64,000 nucleotides of DNA from the NCBI GenBank assembly GCA_036346405.1, contig CM070567.1, positions 45,309,633 through 45,373,632 of the forward strand, given 5' to 3'. The translations under genes were made by a program, and so were the position numbers. This document shows positions 45,022 to 55,177 of the stretch, piece after piece. Positions within the stretch are counted from its first letter, which is position 1. Every line of letters begins with the position of its first letter. Under the pieces are notes generated by a model, which did not search any database, had not been told where the DNA came from, and was given only the letters and a program-made list of their open reading frames with translations. The DNA is from Phyllostachys edulis. Taxonomy: Eukaryota > Streptophyta > Magnoliopsida > Poales > Poaceae.

Positions 45022-45766
45022 TGTCATGGTCGGAATCACATATCAACGCCGGCGTCGGAAGACATCAATAGCTAGCACACACGACCAGTGTGCAGCAGTG
45101 TGAATGTGTGATGCTTATGTTTACGGAGACTAGCTTGTCCGGTTAGAAATTCAGTCTAAGGGGCTGCTTGCTTCGGTCCCTGGTCGGGACCTGCCTGGCC
45201 GGAAGCGCTCCTGGTTGCTGCCGCTCGAGTGTGTGGTTGGGTGCCTGGTCGCCAGGCGTATAGAATGAGCGCCTGGGAGCTTTGCCTCCCAGGCAGCTCG
45301 ATCTACGTTGATACTTTGATCCTACGTTCTATTTTTTATTCATCAGTTTTAGGCACATGTTTCCAACCAAACAACTCATCTTCAGGTTTACCTGGCCAAG
45401 CAAAAATCATCTATTTTTCAGGCTACCTTCAGGCACCACTTTTTTATAGGCATAGAATCCAGAACATCAACCAAACAAGCCCTAAGAGTTTGAATAGAAG
45501 TTGAGTCCAGTACGAGTCAATTTAGGAGTCCGAGTCTATCTCTAGTTGATATTGTTAGGCAAACCTCTATTTAAGGAGGATCTTACGATTGAATAAGACA
45601 AGCCAGAATTATTAGTCTTTTTTCTCTGTCGCTTCTACTGTTTTCTGATCAGGCACAACCTTCTCGGTGCTTTCTTCTTCTTTGTCTCTTCTAACAATCG
45701 AGCATCACGGCTCCGGGTCGAGGACCAAATCCAAAGCCGCCCGTATTTCACTCGTACGATTTGCGA
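45022..45766 (+). repeat. 3' LTR of the chromodomain element, carrying a MITE
   Basis: Begins TGTCATGGTCGG. It has a single copy of the ctatttaagga unit and is split by a Tourist MITE at 45160-45482. It matches the left LTR until about ttcactcgtac and then diverges. Confidence 0.75.
45160..45482. mobile_element. Tourist MITE
   Basis: A 323-bp insertion flanked by TAA (45157-45159 and 45483-45485). Ends are GGGGCTGCTTGCTTCGG and, inverted, GGGCTTGTTTGGTTGATG, typical of Tourist. The paralogous copy at about 46698 and the left LTR at about 32893 are empty sites. Confidence 0.88.
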
Positions 45767-46015
45767 TCAGGCACAGGATGAGACAGTTTGCCATTTTGAT
45801 GGTTACTGGACAGTACCATTAACATCTCAAGGCAAAGCTATCACCTCATCAGTCAGAGCAGCGACATAGGCTCTTCGAATAAATACACTCTATAAAAAAA
45901 ATCAATTTGTTTTTATAAAGTTGAATGAAATAGATGATATTATTATTGCCCACTTTGAGGACGACAACAATAACCAATTACCATTATCTCCCGATGCAAG
46001 TTCTTTGAGACTTTT
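45767..46015. repeat. Flank duplicated with 46985-47222, copy 1
   Basis: Contains gatggttactggacagtacc and about 220 bp more that recur nearly unchanged at 46997-47222. It lies directly after the LTR in both places, so LTR and flank were duplicated together. A short frame (Y-W-T-V-P-L-T-S-Q-G-K-A) can be read, but no family is recognised. Confidence 0.75.
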
Positions 46016-46389
46016 GTTGGACTTGGACAGAGTAATGCCTGAAAAAACATAGTTTCGAGAATAATTATCAACTAGAATGGGACTAAGAAAAACAAAAGGA
46101 CAGATGCGCACACTATGAATTCAGCCTTTTTACCGAGATAAGTGACAAAAATTGCATGTTAAACAACAATATGATGTCAGCATGTAGACTTTGGATGCAA
46201 TTAAGACAGAGAAAGGATAGACCCATATACTCAGGTCTCAAACTTATGACCAGCATATGTGAATAAAATTATATGCAAAACAACATTCTGATGCCACACG
46301 TGTAGTCAATCTTGCTACAGGAATTCAACCAGCCATACAGTAAGGTGAAAAGAACATGTACCGTCCGCAGAAACAACAATTTGATGGAG
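46016..46389. other. Unique DNA between the two duplicated segments
   Basis: AT-rich. No gene or element could be recognised. Confidence 0.4.
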
Positions 46390-47222
46390 TTACAGCATGG
46401 TCGGGTCACTCCAACACAGCGTCAGGTTGTTCGTTCTAGTCTTAGTCGTGGTGTCCGCGAAATACAAATGCAATGTATCGATTCAGAAGCTTCGTGCGAG
46501 CCATTGGAGGATTTTCGTCGTCAGTTTTGGTCCTTCCAGCTCAAGGACGAGCTGGTCCTCGAGGGAAGGAGAGATGTCATGGTCGGAATCACATATCAAT
46601 GCCGGCGTCGGAAGACATCAACAGCTAGCACACACGACCAGTGTGCAGCAGTGTGATGCTTGTGTTTACGGAGACTAGCTTGTCCGGTTAGAAATTCAGA
46701 GTCTAAGAGTTTGAATAGAAGTTGAGTCCAGTACGAGTCAATTTAGGAGTCCGAGTCTCTCTCTAGTTGATATCGTTAGGCAAACCTCTATTTAAGGAGG
46801 ATCGTACGATTGAATAAGACAGGCCAGAATTATTAGTCTTTCTTCTCTGTCGCTTCTACTGTTTTCTGATCAGGGACAACCTTCTCGGTGCTTTCTTCTT
46901 CTTCGTCTCTTCTATCAATCGAGCATCACGGCTCCGGGTCGAGGACCAAAGCCAAAGCCGCCCGTATTTCACTCGTACGGTTTGTGATAAGGCACTGGAT
47001 GTCACAGTTTGATGGTTACTGGACAGTACCATTAACATCTCAAGGCAAAGCTATCACCTCATCAGTCAGAGCAGCGACATAGGCTCTTCTAATAAATACA
47101 CTCCAGAAAAAAATCAATTTGTTTTTATAAAGTTGAATGAAATAGATGATATTATTATTGCCCACTTTGAGGACGACACCAATAACCAATTACCATTATC
47201 TCTTGATGCAAGTTCTTTGAGA
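46390..47222 (+). repeat. Second copy of chromodomain end, LTR and flank
   Basis: Repeats 44820-46015: chromodomain end (about 46387-46573), LTR (46574-about 46980) and flank (to 47222), without the Tourist MITE. The chromodomain here has changes and a short deletion. The copy arose before the MITE inserted in copy 1. Confidence 0.8.
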
Positions 47223-47630
47223 GTAAAATCGCATGTAGAAGAGTGCCAGGCCTGACCAGATACAACAGGGCTCCTTGCCCGGCCCAGACCAACCGACCCT
47301 AAGACAACTAATAATACTCCGTGCAAAATCTCCTCTGCTCAAATCCTTTTACAGCACATACATATGGTGAGGATCCATGCCGTCAGAACCAGGAAATGTT
47401 TTCCAGGTGGAGAGCCAGGATTTCTTGATGGAGGTAAACTTCCAAAATAGAAATGTGCCTCAAAGTACAGATGCACAAATCCTGAGTGCCTGGGCCTAGG
47501 TGGAGACTGAAACTGCAAGCCAAAGAATTTGGAGATATCTCTGTCATGCTTTAGGGATGAGCTAGGGTGTAAAGGTGCAAATAAGGAACATAGCCTAAGC
47601 ATTAGTGTACGGGGTTAACCAATTTTTAAC
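47223..47630. other. Intergenic DNA, no gene called
   Basis: An 87-codon minus-strand open frame (47339-47602) has no recognised domain. Nothing else could be supported. Confidence 0.35.
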
Positions 47631-47770
47631 GGGAGAATTGAGGATTTGCTATTGTACTTTTATGTGAAATTTAGGATTTGCCACTCATGTCAGGACCCAC
47701 ATGTCATCCTCATATGGAGTAGCAAATCCTAAATATCACTCTTTAGTAATGGCAAATCCTCAATTATTCC
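47631..47770. mobile_element. Small MULE-type MITE
   Basis: 140 bp, flanked by the 9-bp repeat ATTTTTAAC (47622-47630 and 47771-47779). Inverted ends are GGGAGAATTGAGGATTTGC and GGAATAATTGAGGATTTGC, with similarity over about 60 bp. There is almost no unique middle. Confidence 0.85.
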
Positions 47771-48089
47771 ATTTTTAACAGTTTTGGGCTGCAGGTTAGG
47801 ACGAAGTAGAGCAACCGGGATTCATCCCATACTCTTGAACCACGGAGGAGAGTGAGAGAGAGAGAGAAAAAGGCAATACCAGTGGATTTGTACCCTCTGC
47901 CTTTGCATAAGCGATGAAAGAGGAGCATAGCACCCAGCCTATTGGATTCCAAGTGGACGTCTAACATCTATCGCTACAGCACCTTAGCCACAATACAAAA
48001 CTGCAATTTTTGTTACAGTTTTTTTGGTACTGTACTCGCTACAACACTTTTTATTGCGCGCTACAGTATCTGCCGTTCCTTTCTCCGCG
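47771..48089. other. Intergenic DNA, no gene seen
   Basis: It lies between the small MITE and the Pack-MULE and contains a short (ga)n tract near 47850. No feature could be supported beyond that. Confidence 0.35.
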
Positions 48090-48098
48090 TTTCTACCG

Positions 48099-48495
48099 GG
48101 CAAATTTGGATATATACCACTCAGAAAATTGCTACTTCGAGATATGCCACCTAGTTTTTTAAAATTCGAAATTTGTCACTCCAGTTTTTTGCTCCTTTGA
48201 AATAATCTATTATCACTCTTTTTCTCCTATTTTCTTTTCTTTTCACTTATTTTCCATCAATTCCCTTGTGGACTACCTATTTTGCCCCTCATGATTCCTC
48301 TCCATCCCTTCTAACGAACCAGCTTCATCCGTTTCATTCAATCGTAACCTCGCCCCGAGCACAGCACAGGCACTGGCGAGACGGCACCGCCTCCCCCGTG
48401 CTCCCCGCCGGTCTCGCCGGTCCCGCCGAGTCGGCGTCGCACCTCCCTCGAGCTCCCCTCCAGTCCCTCCCTGCCTCCCCCGAGCTCCCCTCCGG
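48099..48495 (+). repeat. Left terminal inverted repeat of the Pack-MULE
   Basis: AT-rich outer part, then a GC-rich inner part with repeated cctcccccgagctcccct words. The open frame read inwards (48266-48646) encodes nearly the same peptide as the right end read inwards. Confidence 0.85.
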
Positions 48496-49140
48496 TCCCT
48501 CCCCGTCTCCCCGAGCTCTGCCAAGACCGGCGACGCCCCCGAGCTCCCCTTCGGTCCCAGCCCCAGTCGACGCCGCGCATCCACCGAGCTCCCCTCCGTC
48601 GGCCGCTACGTCCCCTCCCCGCCTCCCCCAAGCGAGCTGCAAGTGAGGCCGTGCCCGCCTCCCCCGAGCTCCTCGTCGGGCACGACCCCCAGCAGGCCGA
48701 CGCGTATCCGGGCCCGCCCCCAGTTGGCCCGCCGCACCTGGTGCGGCTGCCTCTTCCCCGTCCGCGTAGCCGCTCCAGTCGGCGGCAGCGTCGTTCCAAG
48801 CCCGTCTTCCCCCAGTCGGCTTGTCCACCGGATGGAGCAGAAGCAGTAGCAAAAGAAGCAGCAAACGTTCTTGTTGGAATGTGCATTGAAATTGTGAATT
48901 CGCATTTAAATTGTGAAGCAGTAGCAGAAGAAGCAGCAGTTACTTCAGTTCAGCAGATACATGCAGGCTATTGTCAATTCCCATTGAAATTGTTGATGTT
49001 GCAACTTTGCACTGAAATTGCTGATGTGTGTGATCAACAAACACTGAAATGTGATGTCCATTTGGCTACATGATCTTGACGAATTGCTTTTGCTCTGTAT
49101 TTTTGAAAGGCTATGCTTGTAATGTTGTAATGGATTTGAA
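48496..49140 (+). other. GC-rich inner region of the Pack-MULE with open frames
   Basis: A plus-strand open frame of 140 codons (48651-49073) has Pro/Ser/Arg-rich then Ala/Glu/Val-rich composition and no recognised domain. It could be an acquired first exon or chance. GC content drops sharply near 48850. Confidence 0.3.
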
Positions 49141-50273
49141 CTACACAGGGGAAATGAAAAGAGAAACATTGTGATGTTGTAAGTAGTTGAACTGAAGTCT
49201 ATGAATAGCCTGCATGTCTTGATCATGAATCTCTGTGTGTATATGGAGTAATCCATCCACTTGAATGAAAAGAGCAACACTGTAATTGAATCTCCCCACT
49301 TGAATGTCTTGTATATGAATCTACACAGGGGAAATGAAAAAAGCAACACTGTCATTGAACTACACAGGGAAATGAAAATTGGTTGTACATGGAGTACATG
49401 CAACAATGACAAGCTTCCATCCTCAGATACATGTAATGGAGTCTGATACAATGACAAACCCAGAAATCAGTTTTCCATCCTCAGATACAATGACAAGCTT
49501 TAAGTCTGTATGTGGAGTCTGATACAATGACAATTTTTCATCCTCAGATACATTGACAATTTTCCATCCTCAGATACCATGACCCAGAAAGCATTTTTCC
49601 ATCCACTCCAAGCAGTTGATGAGGAACTGCTCAGGAAACGGAGGCTTCCCTTTGGGCTTGCCCTGGGTGGCGGAAGTATCGCGGAGGTGCAGCCTCAGTT
49701 CAGTTGCATCTACACTGCAAGCAGATGATTCTCCCTGATATCTCAGCTGCCGTCCATCGGCTGCAGTCTGCAGATGTTGATCACAATTTCTCGAATCTTG
49801 ATAGGCTCAGCTTCGTTGCTCCATTGCCGTTACATATGCAGTTGGGTTGGGAGATTTTGAAGTCTGTAAACAAGTAATGGAAGTTTGCGGTGTCATACTT
49901 TACTGGTTATGTTTTTAATCGATTGTCAATGAACACTTTCAGTGGCATGTTACACTGCAGTACTGCCACAAGTGACCATTCATATATAAATGAGTTTTCC
50001 AAATCTATATTAACACTGCAGTACTTCCACAACACAGTACAAATCAAATGCTTTCTTTCGCAAGTCTTGGATCACAAAATCACAATATCACACTTTGCAA
50101 CAAAGGCATGCAAGACCAGGAAGGCTGGCAGAAAAGCATATGAATATCATTACACCAAACTACCAAAGTAATAAGACAACATGTAATTACATGTATGGTG
50201 TATTCTGACAAGCTGACCACTTCTGGTTTAAGCTACAGGGACTAAGACTTCAAAATACATTACACCAAGATCA

Positions 50274-50741
50274 CTACTTAAGTGGTTTCAACCCTAGCGT
50301 GGTGCGGAGCTTGCTCATCTCTATAATCTCTGGATCATTTGGATCTGGAGCATTTCCTTCACCCTTCTTCTCTTTCTTCTCCAATCTCTTCTTAGGTTCC
50401 TCTCTTGGGCCACCATCCTCAGCACGCCCTCGAGGACTGAGGGGCGGCCTCACATGGAGCTCGGGGGAGGCGGGGAGGGACCGTGGGGGAGCTCGGGAGA
50501 GGCGCGGCGCTGACTCGGCAGGACCGGCGAGACCGGCGGGGAGCACGGGGGAGGCGGCGCCGTCTCGCCAGCGCCTGTGCTGTGCTCGGAGCGTGGTTAC
50601 CATTGAATGAAACGGATGAAGCTGGTTCGTTAGAAGAGATGGAGAGGAATCATGAGGGGCAAAATAGGTAGTCCATAAGGGAATTGATGGAAAATAAGTG
50701 AAAAGAAAAAAAAAATTAGAGAAAATGAGTGATAATAGCAT
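50274..50741 (-). CDS. Chimeric ORF: MULE end plus acquired C-terminal exon (HIND-like tail)
   Basis: A 155-codon minus-strand frame. About the first 100 codons come from the terminal inverted repeat, starting M-L-L-S-L-I-F. The rest (from R-A-E-D-G-G-P-R) is Lys/Glu-rich and ends in EIIEMSKLRTTLGLKPLK and a stop. That ending resembles the Hub1-interaction (HIND) motif found in the splicing proteins Snu66/SART1 and at the C-terminus of plant PRP38. A host splicing-factor gene is therefore a reasonable, unproven source. The stretch after the stop (50273 down to about 49900) looks like a plant 3' UTR. Whether it is expressed is unknown, and the start codon lies within the MULE end. It may be only a gene fragment. 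Confidence 0.45.
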   Translation of the reverse strand: MLLSLIFSNFFFLFTYFPSIPLWTTYFAPHDSSPSLLTNQLHPFHSMVTTLRAQHRRWRDGAASPVLPAGLAGPAESAPRLSRAPPRSLPASPELHVRPPLSPRGRAEDGGPREEPKKRLEKKEKKGEGNAPDPNDPEIIEMSKLRTTLGLKPLK

Positions 50742-50846
50742 ATTTCAAAGGAGCCAAAAACTAGAGTGGCAAATTTCGAATTTCAGAACACTGAGTGGCA
50801 TATCTCGAAGTGGCAACTTTCTGAGTGGCATATATCCAAATTTGCC
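50450..50846 (-). repeat. Right terminal inverted repeat of the Pack-MULE
   Basis: Inverted counterpart of 48099-48495. It ends ccaaatttgcc, directly followed by TTTCTACCG. Confidence 0.85.
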
Positions 50847-50989
50847 TTTCTACCGAGCTGCAATATATGTGAATGTTATGTAATGCTATTGTGATTTGTC
50901 CACAAAAAATGTTATGACGTCATACTGAATATTAAGTAATATCAGTGTGATTTGCCGATAAAATATGTGCTCAAAAATAATCAGAAAAA

Positions 50990-51206
50990 AAGAGTGTAGA
51001 GGTCCCTGTCGCCAGTTGAATTGGCGACATGTCCCTATCGTCAATTCAACTGGCGATATGGACTTCTCTATACTGTTGAGCCCCCCGGTCGTCAGTGCAT
51101 AGGTCTATATCGCCAATTGGAATGGCAAGTACCTACTTTTGTAATTTTTTCTCATTATTTGATTTTGTAATTATCTTTTAAATTAATATTTTTTTTAAAA
51201 AAATCA
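50990..51206. repeat. Relic related to the GGCGAC-type Mutator-like ends
   Basis: Carries several ctgtcgcc...ggcgaca hairpins, then ttttgtaatttt, an AT tract and a terminal tttttttaaaaaaatc. This is the same order as the right end of the element at 12865-12980. No partner end or 9-bp duplication was found nearby, so it is probably an orphan end. Confidence 0.45.
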
Positions 51207-51989
51207 TCGCCATGCACCCCGATTCTTTGTCGTCATCCGTCTCCGTCTTCGTTTTGCACTTGATTCCTGCCTCAGACGTGGACTTTATTCAGGTTGCCGT
51301 AGCCCCGCAGCTACGACACGCTCGACCTCCATTTATACTAGTGCAACCCTCCCTCCTAGGGCCGGAAAAAAGTCGTTATGGGCTTGAATCAAAATTGATT
51401 TGATTACCGTAGTTAATTGGTTAAAATTAAAATAGGTCAATTTGGAATGAAAAATGTTAGTGAGGCTCGGCTCGGCTCGATAGTGGCTCATTAGCTCGCT
51501 TTTAAAATAACCACTTAAACAATAAATAAAATGATTTTAAGTCAAACTATGTCAATTTCAAACGACGCTCGATAATAGCTCCCTACTCCCTCCTATCTCC
51601 ATCTCCATCTCCATCTCCATACGCATCGTTACTTATGCGTAGCGCTAGTTGTTGTAAATAATGCATAGAAAATTAAGAACGAGTGACACAAATTTTAAGT
51701 GAAAAATCATTTTGAAAAAAAAAATCACGGATGCAAGAAAGTAATATCACTATATAGGGAGATGTTTACAATGAAACTCTTGCTTTTTCCTATATACTAC
51801 ATAGATATATTTATAGTGGTACATGAAAGACTCCGTGTAGGAGCAGAACTATAAGTTGGAGTAGGAAATGAAATTCGTATTCACACTCAAACTCAGCAAT
51901 ATCCATCTTGAGATGAATTCCTTCTGTAGCCAAAATAAAACATGATCTCCTTGAAACAGATTAGCATGGATACCTTGTGTGCCGAACGT
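51207..51989. other. Intergenic DNA with a (ctccat)n microsatellite
   Basis: A run of ctccat repeats lies near 51596-51625. No gene was recognised in the remainder. Confidence 0.45.
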
Positions 51990-52667
51990 TCATAGAACTA
52001 TTGAATGATAACAACTAAGTCTGAGTAGGGCTGAAACTTAGCGGTAGGAACTGACTTTGTCGTCATATCAGCTAGATTACCATGACTACTTATCTTGCTA
52101 ACTTTAATGTCACATTGAGCAATGATACCTCGAATGTAATGATATATGTTGTCAATGTGCTTCGTTCTCTCATGAAACATCTGATCATTCATAATGCAAA
52201 TAGCGCTTTGACTATCGCAGAATATTGTAGTGCAAAACGTACTTTCACAAAGCTCAGTAAACAAATTTTTTAGCTAAATGGTTTATTTGCAAGCTTAAAA
52301 AATGGACATATACTCGGCTTCTATAGTGGACAAAGCAATAATAGCTTGCATGCTTGTTTTTCAACTAACGACATACCCTCCAATAATGAACACATAACCA
52401 GTAAGAGATTTTCTCTTATCCAAATCTCCAGCAAAATCTAAGTCCATATAACCAACGATTGCATATTTAGTCTTCTCATACTATAAACAAGCATCAGATG
52501 TAGCTTGCAAGTATATGAAAATCCATTGAGCTGCTTTCCAATATATGCAATAGGGGTGTATCTCCTCCTGTTTTCAGTCAAAAAAAAACTATTTCTGACT
52601 TAGGTATAATTTTGAAAACTGTCTATCTCTGGTAATTTCTATACCAAGAATCTTCTTTATGCACTGA
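51990..52667 (-). pseudogene. Copia reverse transcriptase/RNase H fragment
   Basis: The minus-strand translation runs from the end of reverse transcriptase (I-L-G-I-E-I-T-R-D near 52640) through RNase H. Visible landmarks are Y-M-D-L-D-F-A-G-D, K-S-L-T-G-Y-V-F, A-L-S-T-I-E-A-E-Y, C-D-S-Q-S-A-I and H-E-R-T-K-H-I-D. It ends near K-S-V-P-T-A-K. The fragment is broken by stops and shifts. Its 5' part is cut off at 52668 by an LTR. Confidence 0.85.
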
Positions 52668-53848
52668 TGTCGGGACTCAAAAATACGATTCAGGAACCCT
52701 CTGTGTATTCTGAACTAGTCCCAAATCAGTAGCTAGCTCACGCAGAAAACAGTGATGAAATATCATCCATTTATTTGATTTAACTAAAAAGATCTCAAAA
52801 TAACAATAGTAATAATAACTGAACCTTATGGTCAATGTTTACTTAACTTGCCATGCAGAGCTAAAGAAACAAATAAGCTCTTGCAGCGGAACTGGGAAAC
52901 TTGGAAAGGCCAATCAACATGGCCACAGGCAATCGAGTGGAGAACGCATCCTAATCCACAAAACATTCATGGTACTCCTAGGCGAAGAACTCCTGAGCAG
53001 CTTGGTATTCTTCAACTGAGCAACAATAGCGCAAAGCCGTGAGTACATAAAGCACTCAGGAAGTCGTGAGGAAATGTATGCAAATAGTATTCATGCAAGG
53101 CTTGAACAAATGTTAGCTGTATGGTTCTTTTGCATAAAGCAACATTGACGATTAATACAATAAGTAATTTGAAATGCGTAATTGAAAAGAATAGTAAATA
53201 AGTAAGCAATTTCTTTGAAACAACCAGTGAACTCCCCATTCACTTCCCAAGATAAACCACCAAGTGAATTACCTATTCACCAAACAAACATTATATTCAT
53301 CAAGTGAACTTTGCATTCACCAAACAAACATTATATTCATCAAGTGAACTTCTCATTCACACTCCGACACATTTTATAAAGAAACTCTACCTCTCCTGTG
53401 AAATCCCCGAGCACGCTCATAACCGTGGACACGACTATTCAAATAGTTTTTAACACTCTGCAAAGGTTGTATAGCTTTTCCCACAAGATATTAATTAACT
53501 CAAAGAGTCTGACCACACTTCCTTAGGTGTGCGACTTAAGTGATCATCACAAGGCCTTTACAAAGCTCCTTCTTAACCCAATTATGTCCGCTAAGGTTTC
53601 AACACTGAATGTCTTTCTAACCAGACAGGGCCCCCCCTCTTGCGCCATCGTGAGTATACGTCTATCTCGCAACTCACGCTTCCAAGACAGAATCGAAATT
53701 AAGATATTACTAATTAGTTAGCTAGATCCATCCCATCAGACATGTGGTTGTACGGTTAAGACTCGATTCAATGGCGCACAAGATTAAGTCCTTGACAAGT
53801 TACTCAGGCGAGTCTACCACAAACCCACCATGTGTTAAATCCACACCC
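52668..53848 (-). mobile_element. Gypsy LTR fragment (same family as 2670 and 8197)
   Basis: Begins TGTCGGGACTC on the plus strand and follows the same order as the 8197 LTR (aactagtccc, aaagatctcaaa, the repeated caccaaacaaacattatatt words). It stops abruptly at 53848, where plus-strand pol sequence begins. Confidence 0.8.
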
Positions 53849-54970
53849 TGGGTCATGTGATATCTGCAAATGGAGTAGCCATGGACCCGACCAAGGTGGA
53901 AACCATCCTTGAGTGGCAACCACCTACCTCGGTGACCGAGGTCCGAAGCTTCCTCGGATTGGCGGGATACTACGGCCGATTCATTGAGGGATTCTCTAAA
54001 ATTGCCCAACCTCTCACCCAGCTGCTAAAGAAAGAAAGGAAGTTTGAATGGACTGAAGGGTGTGAGAAAAGTTTCCATGGAGTAGCCATGGACCCGGCCA
54101 AGGTGGAAGCCATCCAAGGTGGACTCAATTCTGGCTATCCGATGTTAGCTTCCTGGGTCATGTGATATCTACAAATGGAGTAGCCATGGACCTGGCCAAG
54201 GTGGAAGCCATCCTTGAGTGGCAACCACCTACCTCGGTGACCGAGGTCCGGAGCTTCCTCAGATTGGCGGGATACTACGGCCGATTCATTGAGAGATTCT
54301 CTAAAATTGCCCAACCTTTCGCCCAACTGCTAAAGAAAGAAAGGAAGTTTGAATGGACCGAAGGGTGTGAGAAAAGTTTCCAAGCACTAAAAGCTCACTT
54401 AACCTCTGCCCCAGTCTTGGTCCTCCCTGATATCCATAAGGACTTCGAGGTATATTGTGATGTCTCTTGGCAGGGGCTAGGTAGTGTGCTGATGGAAGAC
54501 AAGAAGGTGATAGCCTATGCATCTCGACAGCTTCGACCACATGAAGAGAATTACCCAACTCATGATCTGAAATTGGTGTCGGTGGTCCGTGCACTGAAGA
54601 TATGGCGTCACTACCTCATCAGAAATCAATGCAGCATATACACAGATCATAAGAGCCTCAAATACATCTTCACCCAGCCAGATCTTAACTTAAGGCAACG
54701 AAGATGGCTGGAACTCATCAAGGACTATGACTTAGACCTCCATTACCACCCGGGCAAGGCCAATGTGGTGGCTGATGCACTGAGCAGGAAGTCTTACTGT
54801 AACCACATTGTGACCCATGAACGGCAGCCTGCTCTCTTTGAAGAACTTGAGAAGCTCAATCTGGAAATAGTGCCACAAGGGAGCCTCTCCGCCTTGGAGG
54901 TCTACTCGACCTTGAAAGAAAGGATCAAAGCTGCGCAAGCAGGAAACACCAGCACCAAAAGGCTCAAATA
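53849..54970 (+). pseudogene. Gypsy reverse transcriptase end and RNase H, with internal tandem duplication
   Basis: Starts at L-G-H-V-I-S (end of reverse transcriptase), then EVRSFLGLAGYYGRFIEGFS. This stretch is repeated 305 bp later (53849 and 54154), with a third partial copy near 54080. From 54162 one frame runs through the whole RNase H: V-Y-C-D-V-S, Y-A-S-R-Q-L-R-P-H, Y-T-D-H-K-S-L-K-Y and V-V-A-D-A-L-S-R-K, ending at 54971. The sequence type is Tekay/Del. It lies in opposite orientation to the gag fragment at 56878, so it is not a simple remnant of one element. Confidence 0.85.
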
Positions 54971-54974
54971 GCTC

Positions 54975-55168
54975 ATGGAGCAAGGGAAGGCCTCCAAAAT
55001 GACGAAGGATGATCAGGGCATCCTACAGTTTGGAAAGCGCATTTTTGTGCCCCATCAGCAGGATCTAAAAGAGTTGATCCTCAAGGAGGCCCATGAATCA
55101 ACATACTCAATTCATCCGGGTGGCACCAAGATGTACCAAGATCTGAAGCAACGCTACTGGTGGCCATG
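54975..55168 (+). pseudogene. Integrase zinc-binding fragment
   Basis: Continues the pol fragment after a single stop: the histidine half of the zinc site with LKELILKEAHES and H-P-G-G-T-K-M-Y, ending at Q-R-Y-W-W-P. At that point the sequence switches to inverted LTR DNA. Confidence 0.8.
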
Positions 55169-55177
55169 AATGAATCT

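Larger units (their letters stand above)
32768..45766 (+). mobile_element. Chromodomain gypsy element (Reina-like), defective
   Basis: Short LTRs (32768-33273 and 45022-about 45766) enclose gag and pol relics on the plus strand, ending in a chromodomain. Short LTRs, the chromodomain inside the last pol segment and the sequence type fit the Reina lineage of chromoviruses. The integrase is interrupted by a solo LTR (35520-44209). Protease and most of the integrase core are deleted, and several stops are present. No matching 5-bp flanks were found. The right LTR end differs from the left one, so it may be truncated there. Confidence 0.75.
48099..50846. mobile_element. Pack-MULE-like element with about 395-bp inverted ends
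   Basis: A perfect 9-bp duplication TTTCTACCG flanks it (48090-48098 and 50847-50855). The ends GGCAAATTTGGATATAT are inverted copies of each other for about 395 bp (48099-48495 and 50450-50846). The 2.75-kb element has no transposase. On the minus strand next to the right end it carries a segment with exon and 3'-UTR character (about 49900-50433), as in Pack-MULEs that pick up host gene pieces. The middle (49140-49620) has simple repeats of ctacacaggggaaatgaaaa and cctcagatacaatgacaa. It was probably mobilised by transposase made elsewhere. Confidence 0.88.

Noticed and set aside
47339..47602. 87-codon minus-strand open frame
   Set aside because: Readable but without a recognised family, start context or neighbouring exons. 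It is not enough to call a gene.
48334..48905. Minus-strand open frames of 99-182 codons
   Set aside because: They are antisense readings of the GC-rich Pack-MULE end and are Gly/Arg/Ala-rich with no domain.
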